From Symbiodinium natans (lineage: Eukaryota; Sar; Dinophyceae; Suessiales; Symbiodiniaceae), in assembly GCA_905221605.1 (NCBI GenBank), contig CAJNDS010002284.1, forward strand, positions 454,727 through 518,726: 64,000 bases of DNA, written 5' to 3'. The notes under the pieces were generated by a model, which saw only the letters and a list, made by a program, of their open reading frames with translations, did no database searches and had not been told where the DNA came from. The translations under genes were made by a program, and so were the position numbers. Positions 44,675 to 52,984 of this stretch are shown here, piece by piece (position 1 is the stretch's first letter; every line of letters begins with the position of its first letter).

Positions 44675-45708
44675 TCACTCCAGCCGGCGAACAATCGGAG
44701 CCATCCTGGCTGTGAGGAACGTAGACGGCAGAACACGTCGGTGAAACTGCGGCACAAGGGGTGGTTCAGATGATCTGGCTGCCGTCGAACGCTGCGAGGG
44801 TCTTGCTCCCTGGACACGGTGAGAGCGTGGCTGCCACAGCACATAGGAAAGGGTATCAATCTTGAGCCGCGAAGGAAAAACGCATGCGACTTCTTCCGTT
44901 GTGGGAGCCACGTGTGGCCAGACGGCAGCTTCATCGACGCCTAACTCAACCCGCAATCTAGTCGAGAGCTGCGTCTGAAAACGCAGAGCTCCATCAGCAA
45001 CGAAAGCCTTTTGCCAGCTCCCGCGTGATATGACTGCCTGGATTGTTTGGCTGACGACGTGAACCCAAGACACGGCAGTTGGACTTGCAGCAGGGCTGCG
45101 TGACTTACAATTTTGCCACGCTATCCGCAAGGCCAGCTTGAACTTGGAAAAGACATGCGTATCACAAGGTTGTAGAAGCCGCGTCATCTTGGCGGGTATG
45201 TATATCAATCTTACACCACAGCGTCGGGCGTGAAGAAAAATAGATTGGTGGATATGTGAGGAATGAACATCGAGCAAGAGCACGACATATCTTTCCTCCA
45301 CCAAAGGGCCCAAAGCTTTCGCGAGCAGCGTTAGCCACCTCCTCATAGTTGCATGAGAGTTCCACGAAGACGTTTGCCGCCACAGAACAACATTGTCCGG
45401 CAACTTCCCAGAACAGGACCGAAGTAAGTCCAAGGTGAACAGGTGAGTGTTGCCGAGGAGGACCTGTGGAAGTCGGGGCTGGACTCTTGCATCATCTGTC
45501 ACACAAGCCAAGTAAGAGACGTAGCTTCGGCGATCCGCTAAGGACGCACGATCACTCGCTGGCAAGGTGGCTTTGGGCAACGTCGCAACTGTACCACGGA
45601 GGCCGCTCTGGTGCCGGCCCACTGCGGTCTCGTCCATGTTCAGGATCAGCAGAGGTCTGTGCACAGGAGCTGCGTCGATGGCGAAGTTCAGCCACTGGAA
45701 GTAAGCCG
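44675..45708 (-). CDS. DDE transposase, catalytic exon (pogo/CENP-B-like, DDE_1 type)
   Basis: This carries the catalytic core of a cut-and-paste transposase. After the splice junction it reads AYFQWLNFAIDAAP, then the first Asp in LILNMDETAVG, the second in YVVLLLDVHSSHIHQ, and the third in MTRLLQPCDTHVFSKFK, the signature of pogo/jerky/CENP-B-type DDE_1 enzymes. The C-terminal 110 residues are Arg/Ser-rich. The frame is intact from 45727 to the stop at 44675. All three acidic residues are present, so the enzyme may be active or only recently lost; a host-domesticated DDE protein is the alternative. Confidence 0.75.
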
Positions 45709-45907
45709 CTGCCTGGCCCAAGCGCAAGCACTCCAGGACCCAGAACCAGGTCCGCTTAAGGGCATTTGGTTCATAAGCTACTTAAGCTAGCGGAGCTGAA
45801 AACGGGGCCGGGAAACGGACCCGAAAACGGGCCCGCAGCACTCACCCTCCAACAGTGGACAGGGAACACTGAGCTACCGAGCTCAAGGCCACAAAACCTT
45901 GCCCTGC
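45709..45907 (-). other. Predicted 199-nt GC-AG intron in the transposase
   Basis: On the minus strand the intron would run from GCAGGGC (45907) to CCAGGCAG (45709). Removal changes the frame so that EEKRRKA continues as AAYFQWLNF, exactly the join expected between the DNA-binding part and the catalytic domain. GGCAG occurs at both boundaries, as seen in dinoflagellate introns. A GT donor ten bases further in (GGCAAG|GTTTTG) would not restore the frame with the same acceptor. Confidence 0.55.
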
Positions 45908-46583
45908 CAGCCTTGCGTCGCTTCTCCTCCACGGGCACGAACTCTTGCACACGCAGAACACCAAGTCTGGCACCCCAACGTCTTCGAAACCGGGCCAGCC
46001 ACTTGCGTTGCTTGCGTGGACTGCCACATGCAAGATTACATAACCGAGTCCGGATCTGCAGCGGAGCCTGTTGGGAGATGTGTTCAGGAAGCTGCGCCAT
46101 GACTTGTTCTCGAGACGGTGCGACTCCTTGGTCGTTGTTCTGGCTTGCAATCCATCCGTACAAGCTGCGTTCCATGACATACTTGTGAGCGCAAAACAAA
46201 TCGCACAGCTCGAAGTCACTGAGTGGGTTTCTCTGCAAAGCGCTGAAAGCCGAGGCAGGAGATCGGGCCACAGCCTGCTCAACATCAGCCGTCAACTTCG
46301 CCACCTCATCTCGATCCGGTGAAGGATGCCCGCGTTTTGCACGCTCCCACCCGCGCCCTACCACAAAGTCAACTGCGGCAGCACAGGATTGCCCCGCCAG
46401 GAAGTACACCATAAGACATCTCGGGCTGTCTGGCCGACATCGTCGTAGAAGCTGCAACGCTTCGCGTGGCTGAGCTGCCGCTTCTTCTGCAGCCCTTGCT
46501 CTTTTGTACCTTTTAGCCAGGTTGCTGATGCGTCGCTGCAAGTCTTGCATGTTGTTGGCGGACGCAGAGGACATCAGTGCCAA
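45908..46583 (-). CDS. DDE transposase, N-terminal DNA-binding exon
   Basis: The frame starts with ATG at 46583 (MALMSSASANNMQDLQRRIS). A basic helix RISNLAKRYKRARAAEEAAA begins it, and a helix-turn-helix-like region appears as RKQRKWLARFRRRWGARLGV, like the centromere-protein-B/Tc5 DNA-binding region of related transposases. VPVEEKRRKA follows just before the junction. Without splicing the frame would read into GLELGSSVFPVHCWRV and stop at 45771, giving an implausible tail. Spliced length would be about 570 residues, fitting this transposase class. Confidence 0.6.
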
Positions 46584-46912
46584 AAGACAAGGCGTACAAA
46601 GGCTTACAAAGATGAGGCGCTGCCAAAAAGAACTAATCTACGACTTGTCCGGCTTAGGGGACAGCTGTGTCAAGATCGAGATTGTCTTGTGCTTGGAAAA
46701 TTCTGAACGGAAATCTTACAGTCTTACAGCCACTGCGCAAGAGATCCAGCATGCATGTCAGACTGTCGAGCACAGAAGCGATCTTGCCTTCGCTTGCAAC
46801 ATCTCATCTACATGAAAGCAGCACATTTATGCAGACACACACACACATACCGAACATGCAAGACAGAAAGAAAACACGCACAAGATCCCAGCCCCACACA
46901 CACTACCAGGAA

Positions 46913-47775
46913 ACCGGGGAGGTCCCGCACGGACGGACACGCCTTTTGCAATGGTTTGCGGGCCCCGATTGAAGCTAAGCAACCAAGGCTGCTGCACAGA
47001 AAATCCTGTAGGACACTGTAGCACTGTCGGACTGTCCTGTATAGGAGAATTGCGAATTGCGGCCATGGCATTCGTCCTCACTCGATCTCCTCGACCACAT
47101 CCGCCCCAAGATGCTCGCCTGGCGCTTTGCGAGGTGAGATATGTTCCCTTTTCGACAACGGCCTGCCTCTGCCCTCGTCGTGAGCGACATGACCTGGCCG
47201 ACACAGACACACAGACACACACAGACACCACACACACATACGAAAGCATCAACCTTCCGCAGGAAAAGAGCAGGCACGGCACCTGCAGCTGCTCCATCTG
47301 CAGGGCGCACGCCTGCTTTCTTGCAAGTTCGGCGCGCTGTATCATCCACCCTGCTGCACAACCATACATCCTTGCTGACACGCCTGCGCCCTCGTCGTTA
47401 GCCACTGGTCCTGGCAGATGGGTCAGCCGAGACAGACACACACACACACACACACAGACACAGACAAACAAAAAAAAACTCTGGCACGCGGGTGCGCAGG
47501 AGCCTTCCACATCGACAACATCTTCAACTGGTCCAGGCGCAGGATGGACTCCGTCATCACCTGAAGCACAAAGCGCGCGACGACATGGGCAACATCCATG
47601 CCTTCTTGCCTCCGACGGCTGCAGGTGGCACTGCAGCACCAACTGCGTGACCACCTTCAGGCACGCAGTTGCTTTTACATTGTTGCTGGAAGAATGGCAC
47701 ACGCAAACAAGCGACCCCACCTGCCGGCATAGCCGGTGGAACAGCAGCTGCTGCTGGAGCAGGTCCAGCAGGCAC
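46913..47775 (-). CDS. Second coding region of Rep unit 2, Ala/Pro-rich and downstream blocks
   Basis: Same blocks as 40567-41427. Here the CA-run length keeps a single minus-strand frame open for 324 codons (46827-47801), but that frame includes Val-Cys repeats from the microsatellite and is not itself evidence of a long protein. Confidence 0.25.
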
Positions 47776-47801
47776 GGCAGCGGCAAGTGCATCAGCAGCA
47801 C

Positions 47802-48165
47802 CTAGAGCGCAGAATGCGCAGTGTCACACAAAGAAAAGAAAGGCCAGCCACAGCCTTGTTGTTGTATCAGATGAACCAAATCAGCAGGACTTAGTTGACG
47901 AGCTGCCTGCAGGCGACTGCAAGAAGCAGGACTCATACGTCCCACGTTGACATCTCCTGCCTGCAGAAGCCTGGCACGCCGCTTCTTCAGGTTCTTCTCT
48001 TGCTTGGCCAAATCACGGTTGTCGGCACGCAATTCAGCGCGACGGCGTTTCAGCTCCGCCAGCTCGTCGCCGAGAACCTGAAAGCAGTCTACTTGGGGTC
48101 AAGTTGCAACGAACTTGAGTGAAACAAGATTCGCCTGGGCAGGCACGTTTCGTTTTGGAGCCATG
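47802..48165 (-). CDS. Second gene of Rep unit 2, start and coiled-coil block
   Basis: Copy of 41454-41817. The only coding difference seen is in the third codon region after ATG (CCA AAA against CCA CAA, Lys for Gln). Confidence 0.35.
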
Positions 48166-48295
48166 GCGAGTAAGAATAAGCTCAGAAGACAGGAAGGTAG
48201 AGCACTGAGCCTGTGGCAGGTCAGGCGATCAAACACAAAAAACATCATGAAAACCTTACCAAATGTTCGAACCGTTGAAACGGTGGCAAGTGCTG

Positions 48296-48695
48296 CGGAA
48301 AACCTCTGGGGAAACCCCTAGAGAAAGGAAACCCAATGGAAACTGCGGAAATTGTAAGAAAAGCTGAGGAAACCCTAAACCCAAGGAAACCCGAAGGAAA
48401 CCCTGCAAATTACATGGAAACCCCGGAAAACCCTTCCGGAAACCCCTACAAACTACGAGGGAAACCCTTGGAAACCCTTGCCAAAACAACCGGAAACCCA
48501 AAGGAAACCCCATGGAAACTGTGGAAATTGCTAGGAAACCCCAAGGAAACCCTAAGGAAACCCAGGCAAACCCGAAGGAAACCCTGCAAATTACATGGGA
48601 AACCCCGGAAACCCTTCCGGAAACCCCTACAAATTACGAGGGAAACCCTTGGAAACCCTTGCCAAACAACCGGAAACCCTGCGGAAACCCCAATA
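48296..48695. repeat. GGAAACCC repeat field in Rep unit 2
   Basis: Identical in my reading to 41948-42347, including both higher-order units. Repeat fields usually drift fast, so this identity indicates a very recent duplication. Confidence 0.8.
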
Positions 48696-48898
48696 TCAGC
48701 ACCCGATTCACCCTTTGGCAATTTACAAAAGGTTAATTAGGGGGCAAAGGGGGAACAAACATCTGGACCTCTTCACACGGAGTCCTGCAGCCCGGAACCA
48801 GCATCACGCAGTTTTTTAAGTATTATACAACCAGCGTCGCCCAAAGGGTGACGTCTAAAAACGCCCTGCAATTTTGCCATGACCTGTCACTGCCTGCG

Positions 48899-49480
48899 TT
48901 AAGGAGAACGCCGGAGCTGAGGCACATCTGTCATGCGAACGCGTGGCCGCTCACCTTCAATGTAGCACTTTGCACCATGCGGGAGAACGTCCAGGTAAAC
49001 GTTGGCCTGCAACCAGTCGGACGCGTAGAAAAGCGCGCAATTCACATCAGCATCCAGCGTAATGCAGATGGGCACAGCCCAAAGGAAGACGGAGTACGCG
49101 TAGATGCCTGTCGCAGACTCACCCAACCGATGCAAGTCCACATTAGCCTGAAGCAATGCACGGTACTGTAGTATCAAAGACCAATCCACCAGGTTGTCTA
49201 GGATAAGGGCGTCGTGATGGCCATACTCAAAGGCTTGTAGATTCAAGACGTCCTGCCCTTGAATAGTCACGACAAAAGGTTTGGCAAACAGCGACTTCAC
49301 AAACGATGTCTTTGCTGCTTGCGAGTGCCCTTGAAGAGCATAAATCTTGTACCGATCTGTTGCCCAGTGGAACTGGTCCAGGAACGCCTGCAAGTTTGAA
49401 AACAACCTCATCTGGTCGTAGGCGCTGACAAGTCTACTGAGTCTACTGAGATTAGCCACAAACCTCGCACCAGCACGCAT
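48899..49480 (-). CDS. Rep helicase region (SF3-like), unit 2
   Basis: Protein identical to 42551-43132, including the Ala in the P-loop GHSQAAKTS. Confidence 0.65.
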   Translation of the reverse strand: MRAGARFVANLSRLSRLVSAYDQMRLFSNLQAFLDQFHWATDRYKIYALQGHSQAAKTSFVKSLFAKPFVVTIQGQDVLNLQAFEYGHHDALILDNLVDWSLILQYRALLQANVDLHRLGESATGIYAYSVFLWAVPICITLDADVNCALFYASDWLQANVYLDVLPHGAKCYIEGERPRVRMTDVPQLRRSP

Positions 49481-49519
49481 TCAACTTTAAGAAATGCAGA
49501 AATTCCTGCGGCTGCCAAG

Positions 49520-49921
49520 TCACGGGTCATCAACACATCGAAAGGGCAAGCGCGCTAAGGACAACACCTGGGCTACGGCCTCGCGGTACTCTGTAAGCTG
49601 CGCAGCTTTCTCAGCTTGCACCACAGACTCAAAATTTTGTAATAATGTTCTGTAAGAGCGCTTGCAGCGTCGCAAATATCCCTTGTACTGCTCGTTAGTC
49701 AACTTCCCCGTGGCCCACCAGCCCATAAGCCAATGAGGTTGTACTTCGTAATCCACAAAGGGCCAGTAGTTGGTAAAGGACCATAGAGTTCCCACTTTGG
49801 TGCAGTAAACGTAAAAGTGGGATCGGTTGCGTGACACGGCCACATGAGGCCCACGGGCCTTGTTCAGCTCCTTGGATGTCAAAACTGCACTGAAGAGCTT
49901 ACAATAAGGGTACGGACACAC
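49520..49921 (-). CDS. Rep nuclease region, part 2 (motif III YCTK), unit 2
   Basis: Identical to 43172-43573; carries the same stop before the helicase frame. Confidence 0.65.
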   Translation of the reverse strand: MCPYPYCKLFSAVLTSKELNKARGPHVAVSRNRSHFYVYCTKVGTLWSFTNYWPFVDYEVQPHWLMGWWATGKLTNEQYKGYLRRCKRSYRTLLQNFESVVQAEKAAQLTEYREAVAQVLSLARLPFRCVDDP

Positions 49922-50432
49922 CGTGCACTGCCGCTGAATGCGGGTGAGTCACAACATGCGGACGCACACCATCAAACATGAAGTCAGCAACGGAAGTGCG
50001 ATCGATTCTGCGCTCAAACGTGATTTGCGCGTGCAAGTGGACTCGAGATGTACCCTCTGCAGCACGGCAGGACTCTTCCAAGGTGAGAGAGATGTGTTTA
50101 TTGGGCTCGCGAAATTTGGGTGGCAAAATCTCCATAGCCCATTCCTGAAACTGGGCCACCAGAAGGGTGCCGCCCGAGGAAAACCAAGTCTCTGTGCACT
50201 GCTCGAACGGAGCCCTCCAAGATGTCTTGTTGAAAGTCAATTGGACGTCTGCCCCATGGATGCGGAAAGCCGGGCTCGCACCCTCTGGCCCTTCTCGCAC
50301 GGGTAGGGCGGCAGCAGACGGTTCAGAAGCACTTGGTTCAGGCGCATCGGAGAAATTTAAAGCTCTCCCAACCGCACTTTCATACTGCTGCACAGTGTCC
50401 TCTAAGAGCTGTAGTTCCTCGCCTTCTAAAAC
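49899..50432 (-). CDS. Rep nuclease region, part 1 (motifs I and II), unit 2
   Basis: Identical at protein level to 43551-44084 with HLHAQI and VQLTFN. The shared frame change towards part 2 shows the interruption is older than the duplication. Confidence 0.7.
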   Translation of the reverse strand, partial: VLEGEELQLLEDTVQQYESAVGRALNFSDAPEPSASEPSAAALPVREGPEGASPAFRIHGADVQLTFNKTSWRAPFEQCTETWFSSGGTLLVAQFQEWAMEILPPKFREPNKHISLTLEESCRAAEGTSRVHLHAQITFERRIDRTSVADFMFDGVRPHVVTHPHSAAVHGVSVPLL

Positions 50433-51002
50433 CTAAGCAGCACAACTCTCTAGCAGTACATCACACGCAAGCACCGCGGACCACGAGCGCATTCCTACAC
50501 AGCAAGAACACTCATGACCAAGTGGCCTGGCGAAGTTGTACGACGCGCTCTGCCAGCAACTGCCCGCCGACATTTTGCCCAACTTCTCTGGGCTGGCCAG
50601 AGCAGTACTCAATCTGCAGATGGTGCGCACAGCAGCGCGCCGGCTCTGTCGCTGCTCTGGCGCTTCCGACACTGGCATAGCACGGCTGCAGAGAGCGCGC
50701 GCAACAACAAGGGCTGGATTCGGACCCAGACTGCGCAGATGTTCATGCGCGAAGCAAAGCTAAGCTTTCCATGCAAAAATCCGCAAAAGTCAAAAGTTCA
50801 AGCGCAAATCGGAGCAAATATCTTCAAGAGTCTTTAACAAAACTGTTCATGCAAAAAGTAGCAATGCAACTCTGCGTGGAAAAAAGCAAACTGTAGCAAA
50901 TCACACGCAAAACGCAGCAAAATCCACTGGAAGCCCGACCCCAAATCTGAGGCCGCAAAGTCTCACTAAAAAGACCTGCCTCATGAACGTGGCCTTCTCA
51001 GT

Positions 51003-51929
51003 AGTCTTGGTCATCTCAGAAGCAGCCAAGCATCGCAATGCATCCATTCATGTTTTTGGCAAACCTTTGGCTTCTTTCATCCACAATCTTCCGGGTTTCG
51101 CATGCGTTCGTAGTATGCACCAAGGTCGGAAATACTTGATAAAACATGGGTTATCCAGAAAAAATGGATGTCAAAGTATCTGGTGGACTGTGGGGACACA
51201 AGCCGAAGTTTTTTTTTTAAGGCGGACGCCCTTGTACCACATCAGCACAGTGGGCCAGTCTATTGCGACAGACAAATACTTTGAGAGTCAAACTGTACAG
51301 GCCAGCGACAAGTCGTGACAAAGGAGCAACCGCTAGCGCAGAGGCCCTTATTGCAAGACAACTCAACGCAAGGCCAGCAAGGTGAGACCAACGCAAACAA
51401 GAAGCCACCGGAGTCATGCTGCGCCACGTCTGGTACAGACATGAAGCGAAAGTATGTTTAGGCTTCTTTTGCCATCTTCGCACTGCGCGCCAAGATAGAA
51501 ACAGCTGAATTCAAGCAATAAGCACTGGAAAAAAGGCATCCGAGTTACATGTGTGGGCGGAGTCGGTGGAGTTCATGTAAGCGGAGTCGACAAAGTCCTT
51601 CCAAAGTGGAATTTCCTTAGAACGGCAGCAAGTCGAGGTGAGCCCGTTTCAAATACACAATGGTTTTTGAACCGGGAAAGACACGACTCCGCGAACATGT
51701 GTACCATCCTCGTGCATCAAATCCTGCAACATCTACACTAAAATTCTATGGGGTGGGGTGTAATCTTGCTTCCTGAATCACGTTTAGAACTGCAAAGCTG
51801 CGTAAAAGTTGCAATCCGTGTTTACTGCAAGTGGCCTGAAATCTCACAAATCCCACCTGACATCGTGCCCTGTTTATGCGCTCCAAACTGACGCATTTTT
51901 TGAGACGTCCAGCGCAGTTCCCCTAGGAA
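51003..51929. other. Unassigned stretch between Rep unit 2 and the LTR elements
   Basis: AT-richer than its surroundings. Frames under 90 codons occur on both strands without domain or bias. Nothing supported. Confidence 0.5.
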
Positions 51930-52327
51930 CGCACCAAGGGAATGTGCCAAGCTGTGCTTGAACTTTAGATCTTTGAGCTCTGAGCAAAATGCAGGGGGTG
52001 GAAGATCGTGGCTGATTGTTGATGGTTCTGTAAGCTTGTATAGAGTTGGAGTAATTGGGAATCTTTATGAAACCATCTCGATGGTTTTTGCCTTGATGAT
52101 TTTCCTGGAAGATCATACGAGTATGTTTTTGCCCAACACGCGACTTTGAGTGAGTGTGCAGTGTTGGAGGAACTTTGTTCTAAGCTGAGTTCAAGCTCAT
52201 GTGAATTCGTTTAGTTGCGCGCTTCGTGACTTTTGAAAAAAAAGACGGTGTCCGCACTTGGTTGAGAAAGGTTTTGGGTTCGTTCTATCAAGGGAAAAGG
52301 TACCAGAGGGACCTTCGGTTTTGCACG
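51930..52327 (+). mobile_element. Old copia fragment: internal 3' end plus LTR
   Basis: 51930-51998 resembles the end of the internal region of the younger element (61931-62036), including CGCACCAAGGGAATGTG and a purine-rich tract. 51999-52327 is a diverged LTR starting TGGAAGATCGTGG and ending GGTTTTGCACG. It keeps GGTACCAGAGGGACCTTCGG but lacks the GGCTCAAG segment of the younger LTRs, having a run of A there. Everything upstream of its 3' end is missing. Confidence 0.75.
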
Positions 52328-52537
52328 TGTGATCCCTGCAGCTGCAAGCTGCAGGCTGCCAAGAATGCCCCCTCTTGACCAGTCCCTGCAAATTGCGTAA
52401 GCGTTCTCCAAAGCTTCAGCTCCGCGGACGCGTTTCGCTGCACTGCCTGGCGCGCCTGTGCGGCAGCTAGGTTTCTTGAATCTTAAACTGTCGCTCGCAT
52501 GACGCGGATGCAGGTTGAGCAATGCAGCAAGGTTTCT

Positions 52538-52571
52538 GCCCTCACAGCACGCATCCGCGTGCGGTGAGGGC
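52538..52571. repeat. Palindrome abutting the 5' LTR
   Basis: GCCCTCAC at 52538-52545 pairs with GTGAGGGC at 52564-52571, with inner CACGC/GCGTG pairing. An overlapping inverted pair ACGCGGATGC (52502-52511) and GCATCCGCGT (52551-52560) allows an alternative hairpin. It ends two bases before the LTR. Confidence 0.7.
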
Positions 52572-52737
52572 TGTGGAAGATTGTGGCTGATCATTGATGT
52601 TTTTGTCATGTTTGGATCAGCTTGTATAGGTTTGTTTTGCTTCGGAGTGATTGGGAATCCGTGTGATCCCATCCTCGATGGTTTATGCCTCGTTGATTTC
52701 CAAGGAAATCATACTAGTGTGTTTTTGCCCAATACGC

Positions 52738-52745
52738 TATTTAAA
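52738..52745 (+). promoter_or_regulatory. Possible TATA-like promoter element in the 5' LTR
   Basis: TATTTAAA about 95 bases upstream of the spliced-leader-like segment. Dinoflagellates have TBP-like factors with altered TATA use, so this is a guess from position only. Confidence 0.25.
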
Positions 52746-52831
52746 GTGAGTGTGCAGTGTGTAGGAACTTCGTTCTGAAGCTGAGTTTAAGCTCACAAGA
52801 GAGAATTCGTTTAGTTTGTGCACTTCGTGAC

Positions 52832-52843
52832 TTTTGGCTCAAG
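52832..52843 (+). other. Spliced-leader-like 12-mer in the 5' LTR
   Basis: TTTTGGCTCAAG equals the 3' end of the dinoflagellate spliced leader; the preceding bases (GAC) no longer match CCA. The same 12-mer is at 62296-62307. Confidence 0.55.
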
Positions 52844-52946
52844 TGGCTCTGACTGTGAAAAAGAGAGAGTTGTCCGCACTTGTGTGAGAGGTCAGGGTTC
52901 GTGCTTTCAAGGGAAAAGGTACCAGAGGGACCTTCGGTTTTTCACG

Positions 52947-52958
52947 TGGTAGCGGAGC
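52947..52958 (+). other. Primer-binding site (initiator-Met tRNA type)
   Basis: TGGTAGCGGAGC directly follows the 5' LTR and resembles TGGTAGCAGAG or TGGTATCAGAG, the complement of the 3' end of initiator methionine tRNA used by most copia elements. Confidence 0.65.
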
Positions 52959-52984
52959 TTGTGCCTTGTGGTACGAGCCCGTGT

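Larger units (their letters stand above)
44655..46912. other. Inter-unit segment carrying the DDE transposase
   Basis: 2.26 kb between the two Rep units. The transposase stop is only 21 bases from the end of unit 1. The 330 bases upstream of its start (46584-46912) are CA-rich and may hold the promoter. No inverted terminal repeats bounding the transposase were seen. Confidence 0.6.
46913..51002. mobile_element. Rep unit 2 (4.09-kb direct repeat)
   Basis: Second copy of 40567-44654, offset 6346-6348. Differences seen: CGTTTTGGAG for CGTTGTGGAG near 48152, TAGTTCC for TAGCTCC near 50413, one base fewer near 50573, one extra A near 50970, and CA-run lengths. The outer flanks of the two units differ. 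Confidence 0.85.
52574..52946 (+). repeat. 5' LTR
   Basis: Starts TGGAAGATTGTGG and ends TTTTTCACG just before the primer-binding site. Contains TATTTAAA (52738-52745), a possible promoter element, and TTTTGGCTCAAG (52832-52843), the last 12 nt of the dinoflagellate spliced leader. The exact 3' limit may be CA at 52944. Confidence 0.9.

Noticed and set aside
46827-47801. 324-codon minus-strand open frame
   Set aside because: It passes through CA microsatellites (Val-Cys runs) and stays open only because of their length; in unit 1 the same region is split into two frames.
40567-51002. Rep units read as very long LTRs of one element around the transposase
   Set aside because: The units contain protein-coding regions and lack LTR ends, primer site and purine tract; a DDE transposase is not an LTR-element enzyme.
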